45,260 nt of DNA, from positions 1-45,260 of the forward strand of contig CAKUTL010000009.1 in the NCBI GenBank assembly GCA_934692295.1, given 5' to 3'. Positions 1 through 8,290 of this stretch are shown here, one piece after another. Made by a program: the position numbers and the translations under genes. The DNA comes from an uncultured Candidatus Melainabacteria bacterium. GTDB lineage: Bacteria > Cyanobacteriota > Vampirovibrionia > Gastranaerophilales > Gastranaerophilaceae. The notes below the pieces were generated by a model. It had not been told where the DNA came from and searched no databases. It was given only the letters and a program-made list of their open reading frames with translations. Every line of letters begins with the position of its first letter. Positions within the stretch are counted from its first letter, which is position 1.

Positions 1-133
1 AGTGCTAAAAATATCAATACTGTAAGTCGTGAATGTTTCAATTCTAACCTCTCAAAATGGATTATAAAACAAACATGCCAAACATTATACACACGGGTAA
101 TATTTTGTAAAATTTCTTATATAAAATGATAAA

Positions 134-409
134 TTATTTATCAGAAAGCGAAAAGTCTTCTCCCAATTCATCTTCTAAATGCTTTATTATATAAGATAAA
201 GGAATTCCTAAAGCCTCCGCTATTCTCCATAGCATTACAATTTTTGGTTCAATTTGTCCGTTCTCAATTCTACTGACATTCCCTGGAGTCAACTCATATT
301 CATAAGAAAAAGTATTCAAGCTCTTGTTCAAATTTTTCACACGAAAATCTTTTATTATTTGTCCAAGAGTTTTAATTATTTGTAAACTTTTCTCATTTTT
401 GTATTGCAT
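134..409 (-). CDS. XRE-family helix-turn-helix regulator
   Basis: A 91-residue protein that is almost entirely one Cro/C1-type HTH domain. Residues 12-70 carry the family pattern, with the recognition helix around YELTPGNVSRIENGQ and a following GIPLSYIIKHL that matches the usual 'LGIPLSELF' end of the fold. Such proteins bind operator DNA as dimers, so a role as a small transcriptional repressor is expected; the target is unknown. It is divergent from the prepilin-like gene at 478, with only 68 bases between them, so it could control that gene or itself. No Shine-Dalgarno is visible, and a TATAAA lies about 9 bases before the ATG, so its leader would be very short. Confidence 0.85.
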   Translation of the reverse strand: MQYKNEKSLQIIKTLGQIIKDFRVKNLNKSLNTFSYEYELTPGNVSRIENGQIEPKIVMLWRIAEALGIPLSYIIKHLEDELGEDFSLSDK

Positions 410-477
410 ACATGCAATTTTATAGTGTATTATGGAATCAAGTATTGCATATATAAAATAGGCTAAAGGGTGGTATT
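410..477. promoter_or_regulatory. Divergent promoter region between XRE gene and prepilin-like gene
   Basis: These 68 bases separate two divergent genes and must hold both promoters. On the minus strand a TATAAA sits just upstream of the regulator ATG. On the plus strand TATAAAATAGG is followed by AAAGGGTGG, which serves as ribosome binding site for the TTG start at 478. No clear inverted-repeat operator was seen. Confidence 0.4.
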
Positions 478-1230
478 TTGAAGAGCAGAAAAGATTATGG
501 CTTTACACTTGCAGAAGTATTGATAACTCTTGGAATAATTGGAGTTGTTGCAGCAATGACAATCCCTACATTGATAGAAAAATATAAAATAGCCACACTA
601 CATGCAAGCTTTAACAAAACGTACGCAGTAATACAACAAGCACTAAAAATTACTCTTGACAATATAGGTTTTGAAAAACCAAGTGATGTTAGTATTTACT
701 ATGATACAAATAATGAAAAAATAGAACAAAACTTTGGGGAAATTAACAAAATATGGGAAACCCAATTTAATGGAGCAAGTAAAGTAAAATCCTCCACATT
801 CAAATATAAGCGTTTATTTAATGACTTTTGGGGAGCTCCTTCTGGAATATATGGGGATACACATGAATATTACTATCTATTACCAGATGGCTCTTTAATT
901 TCAGATATAGGCTACAACAAAAGATATGGAGGTGTAGTCGCCCTTGATATATTTTTTGATACGAATGGACTATATAAAGGACCTAATAGAATAGGATATG
1001 ACCAATTTTACTTTTATAATGACGGAGAAACTACTCCATATCAAGGAGATGTCGATTATCTGGTAGATTGCGACCCATTCAGGACAAAAAGTCCAAACGG
1101 ATATTGGGATAAATTTACTCAAGCTGCATGTTCTAGTTATGCGTTAAAAAATATCAATCCTTATGACTCATCAAAAAAATATTGGGATAGTTTATATAAA
1201 CCCAAAAGTTGGTGGAAAAAATTAAAATAA
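478..1230 (+). CDS. Prepilin-like protein with type IV pilin N-terminal signal
   Basis: 250 residues. The N-terminus has a short basic leader (KSRKDYG) then FTLAEVLITLGIIGVVAAM, the prepilin-peptidase cleavage site and hydrophobic assembly helix of type IV pilin/pseudopilins, including Glu at +5 after the cleaved Gly. The rest is a soluble domain. Near residues 160-182 there is a stretch with DTNG, KGPN and a nearby FYFY that recalls the Asp/Gly-rich loop of GspG-type pseudopilins. Start is TTG with AAAGGGTGG 4-5 bases upstream. The gene stands alone, with no pilus-assembly genes nearby, so the protein is probably a minor pilin or pseudopilin processed and assembled by a machine encoded elsewhere. 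Many paralogues with this N-terminus are typical of gut Gastranaerophilales (general knowledge, not checked). Confidence 0.85.
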   Translation: MKSRKDYGFTLAEVLITLGIIGVVAAMTIPTLIEKYKIATLHASFNKTYAVIQQALKITLDNIGFEKPSDVSIYYDTNNEKIEQNFGEINKIWETQFNGASKVKSSTFKYKRLFNDFWGAPSGIYGDTHEYYYLLPDGSLISDIGYNKRYGGVVALDIFFDTNGLYKGPNRIGYDQFYFYNDGETTPYQGDVDYLVDCDPFRTKSPNGYWDKFTQAACSSYALKNINPYDSSKKYWDSLYKPKSWWKKLK

Positions 1231-1314
1231 ATAACTCCTGCTTGAAAAAATCTTTTTATAACATATAATTTTCGTGTAAAAAGATGGTTTTAGTAGATGA
1301 AAGGAGAGTTTATT

Positions 1315-2520
1315 ATGTGGGAAAAAGACATTAATATCCACGAAGTTAAAGAAATTCGTACAAGAACCAGTGTATTCTTCGGTGTTGGAGCTATCCAAAA
1401 AATTCATGACATAGCAAAAGACATCAAATCAAAAGGAATCGACAAAGTTATTGTTATGTCTGGTAAGCATGCTTACAAATCAACTGGAGCTTGGGATGTT
1501 GTTGAAGCAGCATTGAAAGAAAATGGTATTGGATACATTAATTTTGACCAAGTTACTCCAAACCCTAACACTCACCACGTAAACGATGCTACTAAAATGG
1601 CTCGTGAATTTGGTGCAAAAGCAGTTATCTCAATCGGTGGAGGTTCTCCAACTGATGCTGGTAAATCAGTTGCAATCTTGCTTGAATACCCAAACAAAAA
1701 TGCGGATGATATTTATGAATTCAAATTCACTCCAACAAAAGCTGCTCCAGTTATTTCAATTAATTTAACACACGGAACAGGTTCTGAAACAAACAGATTT
1801 GCGGTTGTAACTAACCTTGAAAAGAACTTCAAACCTGCTATCGCTTACGATTGCATCTATCCTACATATGCAATCGATGACCCTCAATTGATGACAAAAT
1901 TATCTCCAAAACAAACAAGATATGTTTCAATTGATGCAGTTAACCACGTTGTAGAAGCTGCAACTTCAACAGTTGCTTCTCCATATTCAATTACTTTAGC
2001 AAAACAAGTTGTTGAATTAGTTGCTAAATATTTACCAAAAGCAATTGCAAACCCTGAAGACTTAGAAGCTAGATACTTCTTATGTTATGCAGCTATGATG
2101 GGTGGTGTAAGTTTCGATAATGGATTGTTACATTACACTCACGCTCTTGAACATCCATTGAGTGCTGTTAAACCAGACCTATCTCACGGATTAGGATTGG
2201 CAATCTTGTTACCAGCAGTTGTTAAAACTATTTACAAAGATAAAGCTGCAACACTTGCTGACATCTTAGCTCCAATCGTTCCAGGATTGAAAGGTGATGT
2301 TTCTGAAGCTGATAAAGCAGCAGATGGTGTTTATGCTTGGTTAAAATCAGTTGATGTACCTGAAAAACTTGAAGATATGGGATTCAAAGCTGAAGATGTT
2401 GATAAATTAACAGATTTAGTATTTACAACTCCATCTCTTGAAGGTTTGATTAACATTGGACCTAGCGGAAACTCTAGAGAAGTTGTTCGTAAAATCTACG
2501 AAGATTCTCTTGCTAAATAA
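1315..2520 (+). CDS. Iron-containing alcohol dehydrogenase
   Basis: A group III (Fe-ADH) NAD(P)-dependent alcohol dehydrogenase of 401 residues, the usual size. The nucleotide-binding signature GGGSPTDAGKS is at about residues 105-115. Metal ligands are visible as D and H in DAVNHVVEA and the histidines in HYTHALEHP and LSHGLG. It would interconvert aldehydes or ketones and alcohols, plausibly as an NADH sink in fermentation; the substrate cannot be read from sequence. I chose the ATG at 1315 rather than 1297 because AAGGAGA at 1301-1307 is a strong ribosome binding site 7 bases before 1315 and would be inside the coding region otherwise. A strong terminator follows. Confidence 0.93.
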   Translation: MWEKDINIHEVKEIRTRTSVFFGVGAIQKIHDIAKDIKSKGIDKVIVMSGKHAYKSTGAWDVVEAALKENGIGYINFDQVTPNPNTHHVNDATKMAREFGAKAVISIGGGSPTDAGKSVAILLEYPNKNADDIYEFKFTPTKAAPVISINLTHGTGSETNRFAVVTNLEKNFKPAIAYDCIYPTYAIDDPQLMTKLSPKQTRYVSIDAVNHVVEAATSTVASPYSITLAKQVVELVAKYLPKAIANPEDLEARYFLCYAAMMGGVSFDNGLLHYTHALEHPLSAVKPDLSHGLGLAILLPAVVKTIYKDKAATLADILAPIVPGLKGDVSEADKAADGVYAWLKSVDVPEKLEDMGFKAEDVDKLTDLVFTTPSLEGLINIGPSGNSREVVRKIYEDSLAK

Positions 2521-2540
2521 TTAAAATTTAGACAAAAATA

Positions 2541-2578
2541 AATCCTCGGCTTATAATCATTTAAGTCGAGGATTTTTT
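2541..2578 (+). terminator. Rho-independent terminator after alcohol dehydrogenase
   Basis: AATCCTCGGCTTA and TAAGTCGAGGATT pair over about 13 bp (two G-T pairs) with a 7-base loop, followed by TTTTTTAT. Confidence 0.85.
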
Positions 2579-2668
2579 ATTACAAAAAATTAAATTTACT
2601 CCACAATTTAGCAAATTTAGATATTTATTAGATTTACAACAAATAAACACTTAATAGAAGGAATAGCA

Positions 2669-4351
2669 ATGCAAATTACAAAAATCACCCCACAATTTTC
2701 AACTACAAAAATTATAAAACACAAAAATAATAATGAAAACCAAACACAAACATCCTTAGCTCCACAGGGAAAATTACCAATTCCGACAGCTCAGCAGCTT
2801 TTTGCAATGAATAATCCTAGCTTTTGTGGAGGATACAGTTTAAATTTGACTGAAACAATTGAAAACTTAGACAAATTGGCATCAAAATATCCAGACATTT
2901 ACCCTAAAAATGTTAGAGAATGGGCTGGTATGATTTTAGAAGAAGGCAACAAAGCTAAAGACACCTTAATTTCAGTTCACAAGAAATTATACGCAAATGT
3001 GAAAGAATGTTTTTCTCTTGAAGAGTTAAAAATGAAATTCCCTGAATTTAAAGATGTTAAACCAGCAAGCGAAGTTGATGCAAAAGAGGGTTCATTACTA
3101 GATGAAATCTTAAAAGGAGAAAATGAAATCTTTAATAATGAAGAAGATTTAAGCCTACAACTAATTAAGCTATACTGGGGTGAAGGATTCTCTCTCAATG
3201 ACCTTAAAGCATACGCTGGAGGAAGAGATTTAAACGGAATTATGAACAAATTAAATATTCCAAAAGTAAATAGGAATTACGGTCATGTTCTAAAATTTTC
3301 CGACCCTGAATATAATGAACGTTTAACCAAACAAATGACTCAAAAAAGACGTGAAACAATGGATATAAAAGCTCAACAGCAAGACGGCGAGCCTGTTTAT
3401 ATTAAACGTGGACCTCTTTCGCCAGAACATAGACAACATATTTCAGAAGGATTAATTAAATACTATCAAGAAAATCCTGAACGAATTTTTGCAATGTCAG
3501 AACGTCAAAAAAAATTCTATGAAGATAATCCAGAACAAGCCCAAATGTTTCGAAGGGTAATGCAAAGAGCTTGGAATATTTTTGGAGCAGAAAGAATAAA
3601 ACAAGCATTGTCAAAATTCCTAAAAAAAGAACGTAATCAAAATATCTCAGAACTAACTCTAGAAGAACCACATAAAATGACAAAAGAACAATCTGCATTG
3701 ATGAAAAAATTCTGGGGTGTAAATGAATGGGCAAAAAAACAATTTTCAAAAAATGTAGAATTTTCTTGGAAAAAAGTTAAAGAAGAACAAAATATGTTCT
3801 ACAAATTTGACATTACTCCAGAAAGATTTAAACAAAAATTTTATGCGTGGTGCGATGAACAAGGACTTGACAAAAGGTTAACAAGCTTAGATGATTTCAA
3901 ATATTATCCACACAGAGAAGAACTTAATCAACTAGATTCAAGGGCTGTAAGCCAATATACACCAAGATTCATTGATTCTCAAGAAGGAGATGAAAGTGCA
4001 AAAATGGCAAATACTTATCAAAGAGCATTAATGAACTTTGGGAAAGAGCTTAAAAAACTTGAAAAAGACCCAAAAGCTTCACTAGATACCAAAAATTTGG
4101 CCTTTATTCTTAGACAAATCATTCGTAGCAACTTAATAAGTGAGCAAGGTGGTATCACTATTGCAAGAAAACTTGGAGCTCAAGAGGTTCAAGAAGTTTA
4201 CACAACAACGCTACTTGGGCTTATGGATCATCACGAAAACGGACTAATAAAAAAGTTAAACAAATTATTAAACGAAGCGTACAATGATCTTGATAGAAAT
4301 TGGAAAGCGGGAAATGCAATCTACGTGACCCCAAAAGACTTCGATTTTTAA
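2669..4351 (+). CDS. Unrecognised 560-aa protein with N-terminal FCGG motif
   Basis: I do not recognise a family. The protein begins with about 45 low-complexity, Asn/Gln/Lys-rich residues, then NNPSFCGG at about 48-55, a motif also near the start of the protein at 9443-9850. The body is Lys/Glu-rich and predicted mostly helical. The stretch around residues 244-282 (RGPLSPEHRQHISEGLIKYY, then ENPE..., DNPEQ) resembles the short basic modules seen beside homing-type endonucleases and may bind nucleic acid, but no nuclease motif is visible. No signal peptide or membrane segment. Ribosome binding site AGAAGGAA lies 6-7 bases before the ATG. It is a single-gene unit ended by a bidirectional terminator. 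Confidence 0.8.
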   Translation: MQITKITPQFSTTKIIKHKNNNENQTQTSLAPQGKLPIPTAQQLFAMNNPSFCGGYSLNLTETIENLDKLASKYPDIYPKNVREWAGMILEEGNKAKDTLISVHKKLYANVKECFSLEELKMKFPEFKDVKPASEVDAKEGSLLDEILKGENEIFNNEEDLSLQLIKLYWGEGFSLNDLKAYAGGRDLNGIMNKLNIPKVNRNYGHVLKFSDPEYNERLTKQMTQKRRETMDIKAQQQDGEPVYIKRGPLSPEHRQHISEGLIKYYQENPERIFAMSERQKKFYEDNPEQAQMFRRVMQRAWNIFGAERIKQALSKFLKKERNQNISELTLEEPHKMTKEQSALMKKFWGVNEWAKKQFSKNVEFSWKKVKEEQNMFYKFDITPERFKQKFYAWCDEQGLDKRLTSLDDFKYYPHREELNQLDSRAVSQYTPRFIDSQEGDESAKMANTYQRALMNFGKELKKLEKDPKASLDTKNLAFILRQIIRSNLISEQGGITIARKLGAQEVQEVYTTTLLGLMDHHENGLIKKLNKLLNEAYNDLDRNWKAGNAIYVTPKDFDF

Positions 4352-4372
4352 TATGATAAAGTTTAAAATTAG

Positions 4373-4406
4373 AAAAGCGAACGATTTTAAAATCGTTCGC
4401 TTTTTA
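4373..4406. terminator. Bidirectional terminator between convergent genes
   Basis: A perfect 16-bp inverted repeat (AAAAGCGAACGATTTT and its complement) with T-tracts on both strands. It serves the rightward gene ending at 4351 and lpxA ending leftward at 4432. Confidence 0.9.
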
Positions 4407-4431
4407 TTTATCTTTAATTCAAAAAAAACTA

Positions 4432-5235
4432 TTAATCAGCCAAACATTCGTGACCAGATTTGTGAGATTTCAACAACACACCACGTTTAGAAGTTTGGAT
4501 AAATTCAATCATTTTTTCAATATATTCATTCATTGGAATTTCAGCTTTAATTTTTTCAATTGCTTGAGAAGTATTATAATCTTCTGAAATTAGCAATTTG
4601 AAAGCTTCATTTGTTGCAGTTCTAACTTCCAATGGCACACCACGTCTTTTTAAAGCGATAACATTTATTCCACGAGGAACAGGAGGTCTGCCTTCACCTT
4701 TAGAATAAGGTAAAATATCTTGACGAGAAGCAGAAAAACCGCTAATAATAGCCATATCACCGATTCTAATATTTTGATGGAATACACTCATACCACCAAC
4801 AAAAGCACCAAAACCAACGTGAACATGCCCGCCAAGAGTAACTAAATTTGCTAAAATAACTTGATCGGCAAGAACACAGTTATGAGCAACGTGCGAACCA
4901 ACCATCAACAAACATTTATTACCAATTCTTGTAGTAAAATCACCACAAGCGGCACCTCTGTGAATAGTAACATTTTCTTTAATAATTGTTTCATCACCGA
5001 TTACAACTTTTGTATCTTCTCCTTTGTAACCTAAATCTTGTGGTTCAGAACCGATTGTTGCGAATGGTGAAATTGTACAATTTTTACCGATTTCAGCGTG
5101 TTCAATATGAGCGTTAGAAATAACTCTAGTTCCGCTACCAATTTTTACACCTTCACCTATTACGACATATGGTCCAATAATTGCATCATCTGCGATTTGT
5201 GCAGAAGGATGAATTATAGCTGTTTTATCTATCAT
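4432..5235 (-). CDS. lpxA: UDP-N-acetylglucosamine O-acyltransferase LpxA
   Basis: Catalyses the first step of lipid A synthesis: transfer of an R-3-hydroxyacyl chain from ACP to the 3-OH of UDP-GlcNAc, in the cytosol. The 267 residues (E. coli 262) show the left-handed beta-helix hexapeptide pattern from residue 8 on (IIHPSAQIADDAIIGPYVVI). The catalytic motif GSHVAHNCVL gives His118, matching E. coli His125. The C-terminal helical part (residues about 195-250) is present. AGAGGGAAAATC precedes the ATG. It stands alone here rather than with lpxD/fabZ/lpxB. Its presence argues for an LPS-bearing outer membrane. Confidence 0.95.
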   Translation of the reverse strand: MIDKTAIIHPSAQIADDAIIGPYVVIGEGVKIGSGTRVISNAHIEHAEIGKNCTISPFATIGSEPQDLGYKGEDTKVVIGDETIIKENVTIHRGAACGDFTTRIGNKCLLMVGSHVAHNCVLADQVILANLVTLGGHVHVGFGAFVGGMSVFHQNIRIGDMAIISGFSASRQDILPYSKGEGRPPVPRGINVIALKRRGVPLEVRTATNEAFKLLISEDYNTSQAIEKIKAEIPMNEYIEKMIEFIQTSKRGVLLKSHKSGHECLAD

Positions 5236-5344
5236 GATTTTCCCTCTTTCTTACTATCTCCATAATGTCAATTATAGTACAAACGAAAAAGATATGAAAA
5301 ATCCTTTATATTATTTTAATATTGAGCGGAGGAAACCAATTAAA

Positions 5345-5379
5345 CCCTCACCCCTAGCCCCTCTTCCCTTTGAGAGGGG
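5345..5379. repeat. Single copy of the CCCCTC/GAGGGG palindromic repeat family
   Basis: CCCTCACCCCTAG followed by CCCCTCTTCCCTTTGAGAGGGG, an 8-bp-stem hairpin with a CCCTCACC lead-in. It matches the arms of the larger repeat at 24511-24670, so it looks like a half element or solo copy. It lies between the divergent ends of lpxA's 5' region and the terminator at 5421. Confidence 0.6.
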
Positions 5380-5420
5380 AATTTTGACAAAATCCGTGCA
5401 TAACCTCTTTGAAAAAACAT

Positions 5421-5453
5421 AAAAAGTGGGGCAAGTTGTACAACTTGCCCCGC
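5421..5453 (-). terminator. Terminator of the 5484-7859 gene
   Basis: Read on the minus strand: GCGGGGCAAGTTG and CAACTTGCCCC(A)C form a 12-14 bp GC-rich stem followed by TTTTTATG. Confidence 0.85.
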
Positions 5454-5483
5454 TATTAATAAATATTCAATTATAATTTCAGA

Positions 5484-7859
5484 TTATCTGCGTTTTGTGC
5501 CTTTCTTAACAGGATGAGCCTCTTTATATCCTTTTGCTATTTGTTCATTTACGTCATCTGATACAGTGATACCCTCGCCATTTTGTTTACCTGATAAGTT
5601 AAACAATTGATATTCATAACCGGCTTCAACATTGTTTGAAGTATCTTTATCCTGTTTTTTAACTGGTGTCATACGATAAACATTTGAATCTCTTAGTTTC
5701 AAATCTGTGTCATCACTTCTCTTTGCAGAGATCAATTTGTAATTGCCATCTTCTTGGAGAGCAAATACGTATTTGTTGCCACGAGTTGGGTCAGTAATTT
5801 TAATTTGTTGTGGTTTTTTCATTGCTTCTTCAATACCATGTTCCGCAATATAATCCTCATCTAGAACGGCACTAGTGTTACCATATGTCAAACCATGAAT
5901 ATATTCTCTTAAGTTTTTACCAGCAACATTGGCGTTGGCAGCGTTATCATGTTCGACATTTTCTTCAACAGGGGCATTTTTAACACCTCCCGGTCTAGCA
6001 TTGACTTTGGCATCATATCCAAAAGCACCAATTTCATTAGCTTTTTCACCAGAGATTTCTGTAATAAATTTACCATCGGCATCTTTTACATAGCCACCTT
6101 TACCATCATTCAATGCGGTGTTCCAGAATTTGTCGCCTAATTTATAGTTTTTACCATCTTTTGTAGGGTCAAAAGCAGGTGGTTCTGGTTTATCTGGTTT
6201 TTCTGGTGTTTTGCCTGGTTGATCGACTGTAAGATCTGGACCTTTGTTTGGATCTTTTTTGTAATCATCATTACATTTGTTGATTTGAGCCATAGCACCG
6301 ATAAGTTCTTGTTTATTTAACTTACCTTTTTCATTTTCATTAGCACCCATTGCCTGACCTAAGATTGCTAATTTAATCATGTCAGCTTCTGGGGAACCAG
6401 CTTTATATGGTCCAACATCGGCATTTGCAATTTGTTTCATAATATCTTGGTTACCAGCCTTTTTAACCAATTTCGGATCTTTCAAAGCCTCGGCTAAAGT
6501 ATGACCTTTTTTCAAGATATTAACATCTCTATTAACTAGGGAGTTAACCAAATACGCAGTTCCAACACCTGCTGGGATACCAATACCTAAGCCAGGAAGA
6601 ACTTTACTTAACCAAGAAACAGCTTTACCTGGAGCCCCCGGAATAAGTTCTGTAATTACGTTAGAAATGGTATCTGTGTGTTTACCACCATTTTTATCAA
6701 TTATTGTAATGATTTTATTTTCAATAGTGGTTTTTTCAGTATCCGGAGTGCCACCGGTTGTTTTGCCATGAGCAAATGCCTTAGCAGCTAAATAAGTTGT
6801 AGCAGCACCGACAACAACACCTGCAGTTGCACCAATCCAACGTTTATCTTTTTGGTAATCTACGTTGATACCTTTCAAGAATTGTTTAACGTCTTTTTCT
6901 TTAAGACCTAAATCAGCCGCAAGTTGTTTCAATTCATTTTTATCTGCTCTGTTACCTGTTGTAGATGCGTATTCTCTTGCAAACGCTTGAGCCTTTTCAA
7001 CATCAATATTTCCATCGGCATCAAAAACATCAACATTAAGTTTTTCTTTAATTTTTTGAGCTGTTTTCAAGCCTCTATCAGACATTAAAGTATATTCTTT
7101 TGCTTTACTATCCCAAGTATTATTTGCTTTTGCTTCTTTTTTTCTATATTCATAAGCCTCTTCACCAGTCATTTCTTTACCGCCAATAACATATGTTTTA
7201 TCTTTAATATATGTTTTATCCAAAGCAAGTTGTCTATTAGCAGATTTCTCTAACTTTTTATTCGCACGACGATATGAACGATGACCATGTTCAATACCTT
7301 CTTTATCTAGTTGGTCATTATCTTTAGCTTTATTTTCTGTATATTGTTCTTTTAATTTTGCAAGATTTTCTCTTGTATTCAAGCTATCAGCAAAATCATT
7401 GGCTTTTTCTTGTTGAATAACTTTTTCCATCTCAGCTTTAAATGGAACTTTACCTAAATCTTCAGTAATTACCCCTGCTGCAAGCAATATCTTGTATTGT
7501 TCAGCAGCCTTTGCAGTTTCACCGCCTTTAAGAAATTCTGACATTTTTGTTACAGCATCTTTTAAACCATCCGTCTCACATTTAGGAGCTAATTTCCCAC
7601 AATAACTATCAACTTGGGAATTCACAGATCTTTCTTGAGTTCTAGCGTCTTGTGCTGCTCTGTCCTCTTCTGTTAATTCTACATAATTTGAACGAAGAGA
7701 TACTTCATCTCCTTGAGGTTGAGATTTTGGTTTAAAATTTTCATCTAACAAACCTTGTTTTTGAAGACTGGCTTTATTTTCATCCGTTACTTCAATTTTG
7801 CCCCACATGGTTTGTACATATACCGGTGTATTTGCACCCACTTCTCCTGGTCCTGGCAT
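5484..7859 (-). CDS. Unrecognised 791-aa charged protein with two hydrophobic segments
   Basis: No family recognised. The protein starts MPGPGEVGANTPVYVQTMWG, with no signal peptide. Residues about 80-340 are Lys/Glu/Asp-rich and probably helical. Two Gly/Ala-rich hydrophobic stretches follow: about 341-363 (IGATAGVVVGAATTYLAAKA) and 420-442 (GLGIGIPAGVGTAYLVNSLV), which could be membrane segments. A Pro/Lys/Asp linker (PGKTPEKPDKPEPPAF) at about 555-575 leads to a C-terminal region with repeats of a GY/NYKL type (NYKLGDKFWN, NYKLISAKR) that ends in a basic tail KKGTKRR. AAAGGACAGAAG precedes the ATG. The layout, soluble domain/glycine-zipper-like segments/linker/C-terminal domain, is reminiscent of large secreted or surface proteins, but this is only a resemblance. 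Confidence 0.75.
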   Translation of the reverse strand: MPGPGEVGANTPVYVQTMWGKIEVTDENKASLQKQGLLDENFKPKSQPQGDEVSLRSNYVELTEEDRAAQDARTQERSVNSQVDSYCGKLAPKCETDGLKDAVTKMSEFLKGGETAKAAEQYKILLAAGVITEDLGKVPFKAEMEKVIQQEKANDFADSLNTRENLAKLKEQYTENKAKDNDQLDKEGIEHGHRSYRRANKKLEKSANRQLALDKTYIKDKTYVIGGKEMTGEEAYEYRKKEAKANNTWDSKAKEYTLMSDRGLKTAQKIKEKLNVDVFDADGNIDVEKAQAFAREYASTTGNRADKNELKQLAADLGLKEKDVKQFLKGINVDYQKDKRWIGATAGVVVGAATTYLAAKAFAHGKTTGGTPDTEKTTIENKIITIIDKNGGKHTDTISNVITELIPGAPGKAVSWLSKVLPGLGIGIPAGVGTAYLVNSLVNRDVNILKKGHTLAEALKDPKLVKKAGNQDIMKQIANADVGPYKAGSPEADMIKLAILGQAMGANENEKGKLNKQELIGAMAQINKCNDDYKKDPNKGPDLTVDQPGKTPEKPDKPEPPAFDPTKDGKNYKLGDKFWNTALNDGKGGYVKDADGKFITEISGEKANEIGAFGYDAKVNARPGGVKNAPVEENVEHDNAANANVAGKNLREYIHGLTYGNTSAVLDEDYIAEHGIEEAMKKPQQIKITDPTRGNKYVFALQEDGNYKLISAKRSDDTDLKLRDSNVYRMTPVKKQDKDTSNNVEAGYEYQLFNLSGKQNGEGITVSDDVNEQIAKGYKEAHPVKKGTKRR

Positions 7860-8290
7860 TCTTCTGTCCTTTCTTTCTTATAGAAACTTGTATTACTTTC
7901 ACTATGTTTTAATAAAAACTTTTTGTATTGAAAAATTGACTATAAAATATAGAAAAAATATATACTATTCTCCTAAACCCTTGTTGACACTGGGTTTTCG
8001 AATTGTTAATTTTTGTAACATTTATATCTTTTTCTAATATTTATAGCCACTAAACATTCATCCTGGCTTACCTCTTACACATATTGTTGTCATTTTTTAC
8101 CTTTCTAATATACCTTATTACTTTTACGCACATGGATTATCGGCATTCACTCAGCTGAACTTTAACATTTTCAACAAAAAACATGCAACGAACCCTAAAA
8201 AGACGTACCAATAGGAGGTTTTAGACAATTTACAAAACTTCATAATCCATCATTTTCAGCAAATTTATTTTTACAGAATATAATATTGGT
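7860..8290. other. 431-base intergenic region
   Basis: This stretch separates two divergent genes. It contains the minus-strand leader of the 791-aa gene and, on the plus strand, a consensus-like promoter TTGACA (7984-7989), 17-base spacer, TAATTT (8007-8012). No long frame follows that promoter before hemW. A 13-codon frame at 8183-8224 encodes the basic peptide MQRTLKRRTNRRF and is discussed as a finding. No terminator-like hairpin is visible in 8020-8270. Confidence 0.5.
8279..8284 (+). promoter_or_regulatory. -10 box of hemW, apparently leaderless
   Basis: Perfect TATAAT ending six bases before the hemW ATG, with no Shine-Dalgarno between. A transcript starting 7 bases downstream of the box would begin at the A of the ATG. 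The -35 is weak (TTTTCAGC region around 8253-8260). Confidence 0.5.

Noticed and set aside
1..129. Open frame from the window edge ending TGA (SAKNINTVSRECFNSNLSKW...)
   Set aside because: 42 codons open from the edge could be the tail of a gene, but composition is unremarkable, no family pattern is seen and no terminator follows, so I could not support it as a CDS.
5234..5422. 62-codon plus-strand frame upstream of lpxA
   Set aside because: Runs through the CCCCTC repeat and low-complexity DNA, with no family resemblance.
7798..8037. 79-codon plus-strand frame antisense to the start of the 791-aa gene
   Set aside because: Antisense shadow with no ribosome binding site or plausible protein composition.
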